This document shows positions 48,320 to 58,689 of a stretch of 64,000 bases of DNA, one piece after another. The stretch covers positions 19,499,001 to 19,563,000 of the forward strand of contig NC_045431.1 of the NCBI RefSeq assembly GCF_902635505.1. Direction: 5' to 3'. The stretch is from Sarcophilus harrisii. Lineage: Eukaryota > Chordata > Mammalia > Dasyuromorphia > Dasyuridae. The notes under the pieces are model-generated. The model worked only from the letters and a program-made list of their open reading frames with translations. It was not told the origin of the DNA and did not search any database. The translations under genes were made by a program, and so were the position numbers. Each line of letters opens with the position of its first letter. Position 1 is the stretch's first letter.

Positions 48320-48476
48320 AATTTAATTAATATAACTACATAAGTTTAATTATTAATATTAAATTTAATTTTATTTTCTTAACTTACATTAATTAACTTA
48401 ATTAAAATTAATGAATTTTGAAAATTAATTAAATTTAAAAATTAATTTAATTAAAATAAATTAATATAATTATATA
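48320..48476. repeat. TTAATT/AATTAA-rich self-complementary tract
   Basis: Nearly 160 bases consist of TTAATT, AATTAA and AAATT units with almost no G or C. The consensus L1 3' UTR has nothing like it at this point, so it is a local expansion. Confidence 0.8.
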
Positions 48477-48514
48477 AGATTACTTGCTTTTTGGGGGAAT
48501 GGAAAAGAGAAACA

Positions 48515-48533
48515 GAAGGAAGGAAGGAAGGAA
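48515..48533. repeat. (GGAA)n microsatellite
   Basis: Four GGAA units lie within the L1 3' end. Confidence 0.8.
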
Positions 48534-48631
48534 ATTTGGTACTCAAAATCTTAAAAAAAAAAGTGAATGTTGAAAACTATCTTAACTCATAATTGGGCAA
48601 AAAAATAAAATACCAATAAAGGGGGGGGGGA

Positions 48632-49830
48632 GAAGAAGACAACCCCTCTCCCAAAAAATCACAGCCAACTTGCTTCATGGAATTCTAACATAAACCTTTA
48701 TGAATTGCATTAATAATTAACTCATTAGCTGAATTGACCTCAACTGATACTTACTCAATGATTTTTGTATACAGGAGAAATTCCAGGAAAGGCGCTATTG
48801 CACTTCCAACCAAGTCTTTGTAAGCTTTCTTTAAATCAATGCCATGAAGAAAACTGATTTAGAAGTTCCATATCTTATAGAATTATACCCCTTTCTCTCC
48901 AACAAATGTCTTGATGTCTGAGAAAAGGTTATCTCAGGATGTAAAATTATACAGTATTTTAAGCTGCATGTTGAGAGCACGAAGGAGAATGAAGATTAAA
49001 TGATTTAAATCTTTCAACAGTAAAAGGAGGGACACACTAAAATTTCTTGACAAAAAGAAATGAAAAGTTCTAATTTTTCAGCATTCACTATAAATCTATA
49101 GCAGACCATTTATAATATATAATATTGTGTTTAGTGCCACATTATCTTGAGAGGAAATCAAGAAAATTATAAATGTAATCATGAATAAAAGCTAATATAC
49201 TAAACATTCTTTGAAAAAAGAAAAATATATTTTAAAAAAAATGTCTTGTCATGCTGAAGCTTCAAGAATATGTTTTCATGAAAATTCACATAAAACCATG
49301 TCAAACATACTAATCACTGGGTACATGATAACATAACTAGATCTCAAAAAAATGAGCTGACCTATGGATGTCTCACTTATTTTCCTGCCCCTCCTTCTGG
49401 TACTCCATCTGCTATACTAATACATGTTTTTGAGATGGTAAAAATACCAAGTATCAAAATAAAAATGAATGAATGTACATTGAATGAGAGTTCTGAAGTA
49501 CTCTGGGTTTAGTTCACTGCTGTAGATTATCAAAAATAAATTATTAAAATATTAAGAACTTTAAAACTGAACTGGACCTTATTTAGTAAGATCATTAAAA
49601 TATATGAATTAAATTTTGAATGCTTTTGAAGAAAGAATACTTTTGAAATATATTAAAATTGAATTTTTGTTCATTTTCACCTTGTGTAATACATTGCAAT
49701 GATAAATCAGTGTGTCTCAGATGGGCCCAATAATTTGAGTATATGAGTATACTTAATGAGTAAAAATAATCATTTTTTTTAAATAGTTAAGACCCTTCTC
49801 CCAAATTCAAAAACATTTTTATTTAATCAC
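48632..49830. other. unassigned AT-rich sequence
   Basis: Nothing recognised. Confidence 0.4.
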
Positions 49831-49837
49831 ACAACCT

Positions 49838-49972
49838 AGAGGCAATTATATGGTACAGTGAATAGAGCACTAGTGTGGAGTCAGGAGAACCAGAATTCAA
49901 TTCTGGCTTCTGATATTTACAAGCTGTGTGTCCCTAGGTAAGTCACAACCCCAATTTCCTCTTTTAAAAACC
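49838..49972 (+). mobile_element. tRNA-derived marsupial SINE, sense
   Basis: 'gaggcaattatatggtacagtgaatagagcactagtgtggagtcaggagaacc', 'ttctggcttctgatatttacaagctgtgtgtccctaggtaagtcac' match the head and middle of the GGGGCAGC SINE with moderate divergence. Confidence 0.8.
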
Positions 49973-50239
49973 ATTACCCCAATCTGGAATGGTCCTTTTT
50001 TATTATGTTTTATGTACTGAATTCTCTGAATATCTGGTAGAATTTACTATTAAAACATCTATTTCTGAGTTCCATGTCCTTTTTCACCAGAGGAGCTTCT
50101 TGAGTGTATTTCCCTGATATTGGGTTATTTAAATTCTCTATTATTTTGACTATATATATATTTATATTACAATAAATATTCATCCAAACACAAAATTTTA
50201 CAAGAAAAAACCAACATATTGTCATATTTTCATTTTCAT

Positions 50240-50600
50240 TCTAAAACATGTGCATCAAAGTGAAAAGAACAGAATCAGGAGAATATCATACCAGTATCTG
50301 CAATATAATGGAAATCAAGTACAGAAGACTTTAGCTACTCTGATCAATGTTCAATGATGTAGAATAGAGGATTCATAAGAATCCTCTAGCAAAGACTCCA
50401 TAGAGTCTTCAAGATAGCATCTATAGAAAGAAAGAACTCTGAGTGCAAGCTAAAGCATATTTTCTTTCACTTTATTTTTTCTTGCTTTTGTGATATGAGT
50501 AATATGGAAATATTTTGAATGACTTCATATGTAGAATATGGATTGTATTTCTTATCTACTGAATGGGTGGAAGAGGAGCAGATGTAAGAGGAGACATTAA
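50240..50600 (+). mobile_element. L1 3' UTR fragment, sense
   Basis: 'atcaaagtgaaaagaacagaatcaggagaatat', 'tactctgatcaatgttcaatgatg', 'agaaagaaagaactctgagtgcaag', a T-rich tract and 'tgatatgagtaatatggaaatattttg' match the marsupial L1 3' UTR order. Two adjacent perfect stem-loops lie at 50365-50409. Confidence 0.7.
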
Positions 50601-51987
50601 AGCATATCCTTCTCTCGATCAAAAATGTAGTATCCGTATGGTTCAGGAATTGGTAAGAGATTTTTATTTTATTTCATTTTTAATGCAGCTTTTTATTTTC
50701 AAAACATATGCAAGGATAATTTTTCTCTCTTTGAGCCAAATCTGGTGAGAGTAAGATTCACACAATGCTCACCCCCCTCCCTTCTTAGCTTCAATTGTCA
50801 CAGATCTTCTTTGTCTCTTAATGAGATATAATTTCCCTCATTTTACCTTCCTTTTCTTCTTTTTCCAATGCAATCGCTATTTTACCTCTAGTTTCTTTTT
50901 TATATTATCACAGTAAGGTCAAATTATAACGGTATTCTTTAAGTATACTCATAACAGAGAAGTAGTATGTAAGAATCATTTCCTTTATTACCTTTTTATG
51001 CTTCTCTTGAGTTCTGTATTTGGAGATCACATTTTTTTGTTCAGCTCTTTTCATCTCTTTTCATCATAATAGATGAAATTCATCTGTTTCATTGAATATC
51101 CATCTTCTTCCCTGAAAGATAATGCTCAGTTTTGCTGGATAATTGATTCTTGGCTGCAATTCAAGTTCCTTTACCTTTTGGAATATCATATTCTAAGCCT
51201 TTTGATCCTTTATGATGGAAGCTGCCAGGTTCTGGGCAATCCTGACTGTGGCTCCTTGATATTTGAATTGTTTCTTTCTGAGTGCTTGCAATATTTTTTT
51301 TCTCGATCTGATAATTCTGACGTTTATCTAAAATATTCTTTGGAGTTTTCATTTGGGGGTCTTTTTCAGAAGGTGATGAGTGAATTCTTTCAGTGCCTAT
51401 TTAACCTTCTGATTCTAGGATATCAGGACAGTTTTCCTTGATCATTATCTGAAAGATGATATCTAGACTCTATTATTCATCATGGTTTTCAAAAAGTCCA
51501 ATAATACTTAGATTATCTGTCTTAGATCTATTTTCCAGATCAGTTGTTTTTCCAATAAGATATTTTACATTTTGTTCATTTTTTTTGTTTGACTTATTCT
51601 TGATGTCTCTTTGAGTCATACATCTCCATTTTTTCAGTTTTAATTTTTAGTGAATTATTTTCTTTAGTTACCTTTTTTAGTTCCTTTTATATTTGACCAA
51701 TTGAATTTTTAAATAAGTTGTTTTGTTCATTGCATTTTTTCCATTTGACTGGATCTATTTTGTAAGGAGTTTTCTTCAGATAATTTCTGTGTTCCCTTTT
51801 CCAAACCCTTTCCCAAACTCTCTTGCAAAATTCTCATTTACTCTCCCCATTTTTCTTCTAACTTTCTTTTAGAATCCTTTTCAAATTCTTCCAAGAGAAC
51901 TTTGTGAGATGGGAATTAATTCATATCACCCTTTGAGGTTTCATCTGCAGATGATCTACTTTTAGTGTCCTCAGGGCTTGAAATCTG

Positions 51988-51988
51988 T

Positions 51989-52086
<98 letters not shown>
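51988..52086. repeat. (TC)n microsatellite, about 95 bp
   Basis: Nearly pure TC with two TTTC interruptions at the left end. It lies within the half-L1 near the 5' UTR/ORF1 boundary. The two opposite frames across it (Leu-Ser and Arg-Glu repeats) are artefacts of the repeat. Confidence 0.95.
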
Positions 52087-52087
<1 letters not shown>

Positions 52088-52627
52088 CTTCTTTGTTCAT
52101 TAAAAAAAATAAGATTTGCTTTTAGGGCAAATGAGACATTGTCCAAGCTTCCTCTATAGGAGACAGGGGCTGCACTGGATCAATACTGACTAACTTCAGG
52201 TGCTGGGTGGGAGTGGTCTGGTTCCATGATATTTTGGAGTTTTGGGGCTCACTATTTGTCTTTTGTCTTTACACTGGATGTTTTACAGCTCATCTGCCGA
52301 TCTACTGACTTGCAATCAGGACAATGTAACCAACACTGCTGTTAATTGTTCCTAGTAGATTCCCCAGTGTATGGAGTCCATACTGCCCTGGGTCTCTGTA
52401 CTGACTGTGCTTAGATGCCTGTGCTTGGGTGCCTGTGCTTAGCCTGCTTCCCTCCTTGCAGATTGAAACAGGCCTTTGCTGAAATTTTTCCAAATTATTT
52501 TCTGCTGGAAGTTTGTTAAAACTCTGAATGTTTGTGGATTCTATCACTCTACAACCAGTTCAGAAGCTTGATATGCAGTTAATTTGAGGCAAATCTGAGA
52601 CAGCTCAGATAAAGAAATGTCTCCTCT

Positions 52628-52637
52628 CCACCATCTT
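52628..52637 (-). promoter_or_regulatory. YY1-like site at 5' end of half-L1
   Basis: The minus strand reads GTCAAGATGGTGG about 20 bases from the 5' terminus. This is the best match to the human L1 YY1 site among the four copies. Confidence 0.5.
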
Positions 52638-52799
52638 GACTCTGCTTCCTGGGAAGTGACTTCAATCATAAATTTCATGCCATAGTTACAAGCCTAAAGT
52701 TTTGGGTTTTTTTAAAAAAGTATATGCTATTTAGTATGTGTTGATGATTAAAAATGTATTTAGTCAGCATATAAAATATTAATTATTCTGTGTTCTTTA

Positions 52800-53574
52800 A
52801 AATCCATGCCCAATTGTGAAATGACACAGCCATTCTGAAGAACAATTTGCAATTATGCCCAAAGATTTATATAATTGTCCATACCCTTTGATCCAGCAGT
52901 GCCAATATTGGATCTGTATCCCAAAGACATCACAAAAGAGAGGGAAAGACTCACATATTCAAAAATATTTGCAGCAGCTCTTTTTGTAGAACAAGGAATT
53001 AGAAATTGAATGGATGCCCATCAGTTGGGGAATAGTTTAATAAGTTATGGCATTTGAATGTAATTGCATATTATTGTTCTATTGAAATGATGAACAGATT
53101 GATTTTAGGAAAGCCTCAAAAGCCTTACATGAACTGATGCTTAAGTGAGCAGAACCAGGAAAACATTGTACCCAGTAACAGCAAGATTATATGATGATCA
53201 ACTATCATCGACTTAACTCTTTTCAGAAATGCAGTGATCCAATGCCATTTATATTCAGAGAGAACTATGGAGACTGAATGTAAATCAAAAATAGTATTTT
53301 CATGTTTTTGTTGATTTGTTTGCTTTTTCTTTTTCATGTTTTTTCCCCTTTTATTCTGATTTTTCTTGTACACCATGATAAATGGAAATATGTCTAGAAG
53401 GATTATACATGTTTAACCTATATCAGATTGCTTGCTGTCTTGGGGAGGGGGTAAAGAAAAAAGGGAGAGAGAAAATTTGGAACACAAAATCTTACAGAAA
53501 TGAATGTTGAAAACTATCTTTACATGTATTTGGGAAAATAAAATACTATTGAGGAAAAAAAAAAAAAAGAAAAG
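52800..53574 (+). mobile_element. 5'-truncated L1 3' end with poly(A), sense
   Basis: It begins in late ORF2 ('gccattctgaagaacaatttgcaattatgcccaaag', 'taccctttgatccagcagtgcc', encoding the PFDPAVP-like segment), continues through 'gcccatcagttggggaatag', 'gaactgatgcttaagtgagcagaaccagg' and 'ggaacacaaaatcttacagaaatgaatgttgaaaactatcttt', and ends 'aaaataaaatactattgagg' plus A14 at 53555-53568. A minus-strand frame over it is spurious. Confidence 0.9.
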
Positions 53575-53829
53575 TAATCCACCCTCAGATTGAATCAGCT
53601 AATCTTTATTATGTCTGTTACTTAGGTTTTTTAGCTCCCTATATATAAAAAAATGCTATTGAATGCTATTAGATTTCTCTCAAATGGCTGATGCTGATTC
53701 TATTCCAATTGAAATTAAAAAGGCAACGTGTCCACTGCTCATGTAAGCTGAAGTTTGCTGTTTTATAGGAAGATGTTATCTTCCATAAAAACAAATATTC
53801 TTTCAATGTCTATTTTTATAGAGGAAATC
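53575..53829. other. unassigned spacer
   Basis: No repeat recognised between the L1 poly(A) tail and the RTE-like element. Confidence 0.4.
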
Positions 53830-55308
53830 AGTTGTCCTCTGACAATCATGGTGGCGAGGGATACTCTTAGTTATTGCAGACAAGATTTTTGCCAGAGTCA
53901 GCCTTAATAGACTCGGCCTTCAGTTTGAATATTGTCATCTACCTGAGAGTTAAGTATGGCTTTAGAATGGAGCAAGGAATGGTTAATATAGTGTTTGCTA
54001 TATTATAACTTCAGGATAAATGGCAGGGACAGAACAGAAATCTGTTAACATCATTTGTTGATCTGACAAAGGCCTTTGATAATGTTAATCACAAGGGTTT
54101 GTGAAAAATCATAGCAAAATTTTATTTTCTGGAAAAGTTCATCAGTTTTGTGCATCAACTTCATGATGACATGCTTTAACAAATTCTGGGTAATGAATGA
54201 TTTTCTCACATTTTCCTAGTCACCAGTAGAGTAAAACAGGCCATGAGCTTGCTCCCATGCTTTTCAGCAACATTATCTAATGATTTCAATGAGGATGAAA
54301 ATGTCTGATGATAAATTATTCAACATGAAAAGGCTAAAAAGTCAAGACTAATGTGGAGGCAGAGCTGGTTGTGCCTCTTTCTTTGCAGATGATTATGTAC
54401 TCAATGAAGCCTCTGAGACTGAGATAGAACAAATTATGGATTAACTCTTGAATATTTGTGCTAGTTTTGATCTACTGATTAATACCAGGAAAACACAAGT
54501 TTTTACCAGCCAGTACCATACAATCCAAACACAGAACCATCCGTTATATCAAATGGAAATGTCTTGATGGCTGTAGATAAGTGCAATTACCTTGATAGCA
54601 TACTTTCCAGGGATGTATACATAGATGATGAAATTGATGCACGCATCGCCAGAGCTAGTTAAGTAAAGGTCTATAGAACTATTGTGCTGATCTCATTGTT
54701 ATATGACTATGAAAATTGACCATTATAATGGAACTATGTTAGGAAACTGAATTCCTTCTATTTGAATTTGCTTAGGAAAATATGAAGATCACCTGGCAAG
54801 ATCTGATACCAGACACTGATTTTCTTTCTCCAGTTGAACTCCCAAACATTCAAATCCCACTGCCTAACTTTGATGGGCTAACCCTAACCCTAAAATGGCA
54901 AATGTACATTTACCTATAAATCTATTTCACAGGGAACTCACACAAAGTAAGCACTCATATGCAGGTCAGTAGAAGTAATACAAAGATGCTCTCAAGGTCT
55001 CTGTGAAGAGCTTTGGAATCAGTTGTGAGACCTGTGGCACACAATAACAGAGCCACTAAGCTTGGTGTCAAAGAAAGTGCTGTGACATATGAGCAAAGCA
55101 GAATGGCAGCATCTCAAAAGAAACATGTGATGCACAAATTTAGAAACATCTCCTTTCCAAATGTTCATAGGGACTATTTTCTCTAATCTGTGGTAGAGCC
55201 TTCTGAGCTTGAAATAGTCTGATCAGCCCCAATGGGACAGATTGATGGCCACAGAGTGATGTCATTTGGGTTCTCTTCAAAAACAAAGGACAACAACCAG
55301 CCAACTTG
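53830..55308 (+). mobile_element. RTE-like non-LTR retrotransposon, decayed, sense
   Basis: Translated pieces in changing frames show reverse-transcriptase landmarks in order: IA(D/G)KIFAR near 53877, FVDLTKAFDNVNHKGL near 54056-54103, FADDYVLNEAS near 54383-54412, LLINTRKTQV near 54475-54505, and a C-terminal 'TVLISLLYDYEN'-like stretch near 54684. The 3' end 'gggttctcttcaaaaacaaaggacaacaacca' (about 55268-55300) is the familiar tail of this family in marsupials. The endonuclease half is missing, so it is 5'-truncated, and it has many stops and shifts. RTE/RTE-X assignment is tentative. Confidence 0.75.
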
Positions 55309-55309
55309 T

Positions 55310-56540
55310 TCTACTCTCTCAGTTTCAAGTGCATAGGAAGCACCTCCACAAAAACCACAAAAAAGCTACAATCATGATTAATTTTAAAGAAAATTTTATG
55401 GATAATATATCTAGGAGTCAATTTCCCAAAGTAGTGTCAAGATAAATAAAAACATAATTAATCATTTTAAATAATAAAGAATGATTTTTTTAAAAAGCAT
55501 ATTCATTGCTCATGCTGAGACATATCAATTAATAAAAAAAATGATTATTCTACTTAAATTCACCTGAAGATTTAAATCTATAGTAATCAAATTAACGAGT
55601 GGATACTTTATAAAACTTGGCAAAACCATATATACTGTACTCATTTGGGATATTGATAACTGCTGAATTGCTCTCTTCATTTACTTATTCTTTGTTACAA
55701 GTCACAACCTTTTGGGTGAAAGAGAGCTAAAAATGTTTTTGAAAATGCCGATAATATAAAATATTTCTTTAAAAATCAAGTATTTATTATAATTTGCCTT
55801 TTATTACTTTTATATAGGTAAGTATGTATGTGTAGCAACTCGCAATATATACAAATAATGGAGCAGATAAATGATCAGGATATTCTACTGGGAATTAACT
55901 GATGATTTATAAACAAATATACATTTTATCACTCTTAGTATTTGAGACTACTGTGAACAGAAAGACACTGTAAGAACAGTTCCTAGATTTTATATGGTTA
56001 AATAAAAAGCAACACAGATATATAAAGAGATAACTGTCTAAAGTAATATAATCTAAGAAGCAAATGAATTAGATAAATGATATTTTCTGGAGTTTAGTAG
56101 CAAGAAAGAATAACTGAAAGCAAGAGAAAGTCTATCTCCCATTGATTTAGAAGCATAGTTCCACATAGTGAAGAGAAAGGACATAATTTTAAGTATGACA
56201 TTGTCCAGAAAAGGAACATATAATTAATATATGATAGAGACCTCCATATTGCCACCTAAATTTAGGCAGGCTGAACATACTTAGTTTTGGTTTGAGGGGC
56301 TAGTTGTCCAAATTTTGAGGCAATGATCAATCTCCCTCTCCATCTATTTCATACTATTTATTAAATAAATGGCTATAAAGCTTATTTTTCAGAACATTAG
56401 GTAAGTGAAAAATAAAAACAACAATAATGCAGGTCAAATATAAAAACTATGTATTCTAGAAAAATAAATTGACAAACATAATCAAAAATTAAATTGTTCT
56501 CATTTCATTAGTAGGAGCCTAAGAGAGTGGTTCTCACAGA
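55310..56540. other. unassigned AT-rich sequence
   Basis: Nothing recognised as gene or repeat family. Confidence 0.4.
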
Positions 56541-56541
56541 G

Positions 56542-56613
56542 ATTATCAGATAAGAGGCCCATTTCTCTTCAGATTGGTTGAGTTGCAGAGAAATGCATCT
56601 CTTATCTGATAAT
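56542..56613. ncRNA. miRNA-precursor-like hairpin (candidate)
   Basis: Two 29-base arms (56542-56570 and 56585-56613) are reverse complements at 25 of 29 positions and enclose a 14-base loop. The outer 15 bases (ATTATCAGATAAGAG against CTCTTATCTGATAAT) pair perfectly. On a plus-strand RNA the next pair is a G-U wobble, then a 2-base internal loop, then 9 pairs and one further mismatch. Stem length, small internal loop and loop size fit a microRNA precursor. It could equally be a chance fold or the relic of a palindromic MITE. It does not match a microRNA that I recognise. Confidence 0.35.
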
Positions 56614-56731
56614 GGATAGAGTGGAGTGGGTTGCAGAAATAGAAAAGAAAAAAATAGTCGACAAAAATACAAGGAAAGAGATATTTATCAATACTTTTTT
56701 TTTTGTCTTTATATTTCCAATGTCTAGGATA

Positions 56732-56945
56732 GCAGGCAGCTATGTGGTATAGTAGATAAGCCCTTGAGTCAGAATTACCTGAGTTCCAATCTGACTTGGA
56801 ATATTTAATGGTTGTATGACCCTAAGGAAATCTCTTCATCGATAAAATGAGTTGTAGAAGCAATAACGAACTACTCCATTATCTTTGTCAAGAAAAGCCT
56901 AAATGGGATCACAAAGAATTTGATAAAACTGAAACAAATAAACAT
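56732..56945 (+). mobile_element. MAR1-type SINE with RTE-like tail, sense
   Basis: Head 'gcaggcagctatgtggtatagtagataag', 'gagtcagaattacctgagttccaatctgac', 'tgtatgaccctaagg', and the RTE-derived tail 'cgaactactccattatctttgtcaagaaaagcctaaatgggatcacaaagaat' then 'actgaaacaaa'. Nearly full length, about 210 bp. Confidence 0.85.
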
Positions 56946-56949
56946 CTAC

Positions 56950-57790
56950 ACCACCATTACCACAACCACTTGGTATAGAACCTGGCACATAATAGCTGCT
57001 TGACACCTGTTTTTTTTTTTTTTTTCTTGAGTTTTTGGCATGTCCTTTGGTCATATCCTAATGCAGAAGTAGTACAAGAAGTGTTTTTTTTTTTTTTAAA
57101 CTATATTTTTCAGCATTTGCTTCACATTTATTTCTTGGACATTTTAGTAATCTCTACAATGCTGCTTTCACCTATGGGATGACTATATCAAAAGGTTTTG
57201 TTCAGGGGTGTTGAGGCAATAGTTTACAAAAAACAAACAAACAAAAAAAAACAAAAAACAAGAAAAAAAGCTCAGGAGTAGCTGAAAACATTTAAACTTT
57301 GTGATGTAACAGATGTAACACTTTCAGGTTGTGATGTGTCATGAAACCCCTTTATCTTCTGTCTCTTGACTCAAGATTTCAATGATCTTCCTTTGTGGAA
57401 AAATTATGGAGTATCTCTGCCCATGATCAATAAATGAAAGAACAAATATTTATTACATAGTTGCTTTGTGTATCTGAACTGAAGATCTTAGATAAATGGA
57501 TCTTGGAGCTCAAAAAGTTAGAAATTTAATGGTAACAAAATCATAATCCTGTTAATATATTTAATAAAAATAATAAAACAAAAGTGCATATTCTATATCA
57601 ATGTATATACTATTATTTTAAAATAACATTTTCCCACTTGAAATCATCTCATTCAAAAGGCATTAATGTTCTTACTTTCACAATAGTTTTAGGATTAGAG
57701 TTCTTTATTAGGAAATTTCATTATTATATATTACAATTTATTATTATTATTATTCCATTATTAAAGGGCAATCAGGCTACACTATGGCGA
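56950..57790. other. unassigned sequence with T- and A-rich tracts
   Basis: T-runs lie at 57010-57024 and 57084-57098, and an A/C-rich tract at 57228-57270. Nothing else recognised. Confidence 0.4.
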
Positions 57791-57799
57791 TAGTTCAAT

Positions 57800-57945
57800 A
57801 CTTGTAGTTAAGACTCAAATTCAAATTTCATGTTCCGCAATGGTTTTGTGACTCTGTACAAGTGATATAATCTTTCTATACTTTAGTTATTTCATCTGTA
57901 AAATGGAAATAATAAGACTCACTTGACTGGCTTGTTAGAATCAGT
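57800..57945 (+). mobile_element. CORE-SINE remnant, sense
   Basis: 'agactcaaattcaaatttcatgttccgc', 'ttttgtgactctgtacaagtgatataatctttctatactttagttatttcatctgtaaaatggaaataata' follows the THER1/MIR body. Confidence 0.6.
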
Positions 57946-57949
57946 CAGA

Positions 57950-58685
57950 TCAACATATATAAGACTCTTTGAAAGCCTAAAAAAACTACAACATTGCTTT
58001 TTATAGTAGGTGTTGTACCAATTTCTTTTTAAAAAATAAAAGCTCAAACCAAGGAGAAAAAATTGAAATTTTGTAGTCTTACATATATTACAAAGTCTTG
58101 CAATATGAAGTGAACCAAAAGAGAGGATAGATGTTATAACACCTCCTCGGTAGAAGTTGTTCAAATCACTCAATGTTCTTTAGTCATCTCTTTAGAACAT
58201 GACATTTAATAATAACTGATGTTTCATTTATAGAAGGCAGGCTTTCAGCAATCTCAAACCTTTGGAAAGCAACTGTAAAACTCAAAGTATGTCAGTGAAA
58301 AAGTCCTCTGAGGGATCAAAAATAATTGCCTTAAAATCCACCCACTTTACTTCTGCAGAAGAGACCCTCGGCTCTTACTCACTGACATCCAACACGCAAT
58401 TCTAAAAGGCTTGCTTATCTGTTTTCTAAGCTCAAAGGAGATGAGAAAGGGAAGAGGGAAAGAAGAGGGGAAAAATAGTATAGGTACTGGCAGTGAAGGA
58501 AAAGTGAAAAAACCTAAATGAGAAACAAGCAGACATTAAAATAACTGGTTCAGCTAAAGTCTACCAGCAAGTTGCCCTACATGCTTCTATAGTCCCTCAG
58601 GGCATCACTAGACCAGTATAAGAACTGATATTTATAATGAAGACTATGAATCATCCAAAAAAAGACTGAATTATGTGCAATGTTC
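57950..58685. other. unassigned sequence
   Basis: Nothing recognised. Confidence 0.4.
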
Positions 58686-58689
58686 AGTA

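Larger units (their letters stand above)
48065..48628 (+). mobile_element. 5'-truncated L1 3' end, sense
   Basis: 'tgatgtgagtaaaatgggcagaaccagg', 'acacaataacagcaaagtc', 'gtcatccacatccagaaaaggaa', a T-rich tract, 'gaatgttgaaaactatctt' and 'aaaataaaataccaataaa' follow the L1 3' UTR to its end. A G10 run at 48621-48630 closes it. An unusual TTAATT-rich tract lies inside (48320-48476). Confidence 0.8.
50661..52655 (-). mobile_element. half-L1 (ORF2-less L1), minus strand
   Basis: Minus-strand order: 5' terminus at 52655, 5' UTR to about 51960, ORF1 region with lysine/glutamate-rich coiled-coil segment (about 51940-51680) and ORF1 remainder to about 51000, inter-ORF sequence to about 50730, then directly the last 45 or so bases of the L1 3' UTR ('aaaattatccttgcatatg', AATAAAAAGC) and an A-rich tail at 50661-50680. 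ORF2 and most of the 3' UTR are missing. The layout is that of HAL1-type half-L1 elements or of a spliced L1 RNA copy. ORF1 is now broken. Confidence 0.75.

Noticed and set aside
51073-51441. A 122-codon plus-strand frame
   Set aside because: It is the reverse strand of the L1 ORF1 region in the half-L1.
51916-52159. Opposite frames with long Arg-Glu and Leu-Ser repeats
   Set aside because: Both are artefacts of the TC microsatellite inside an L1.
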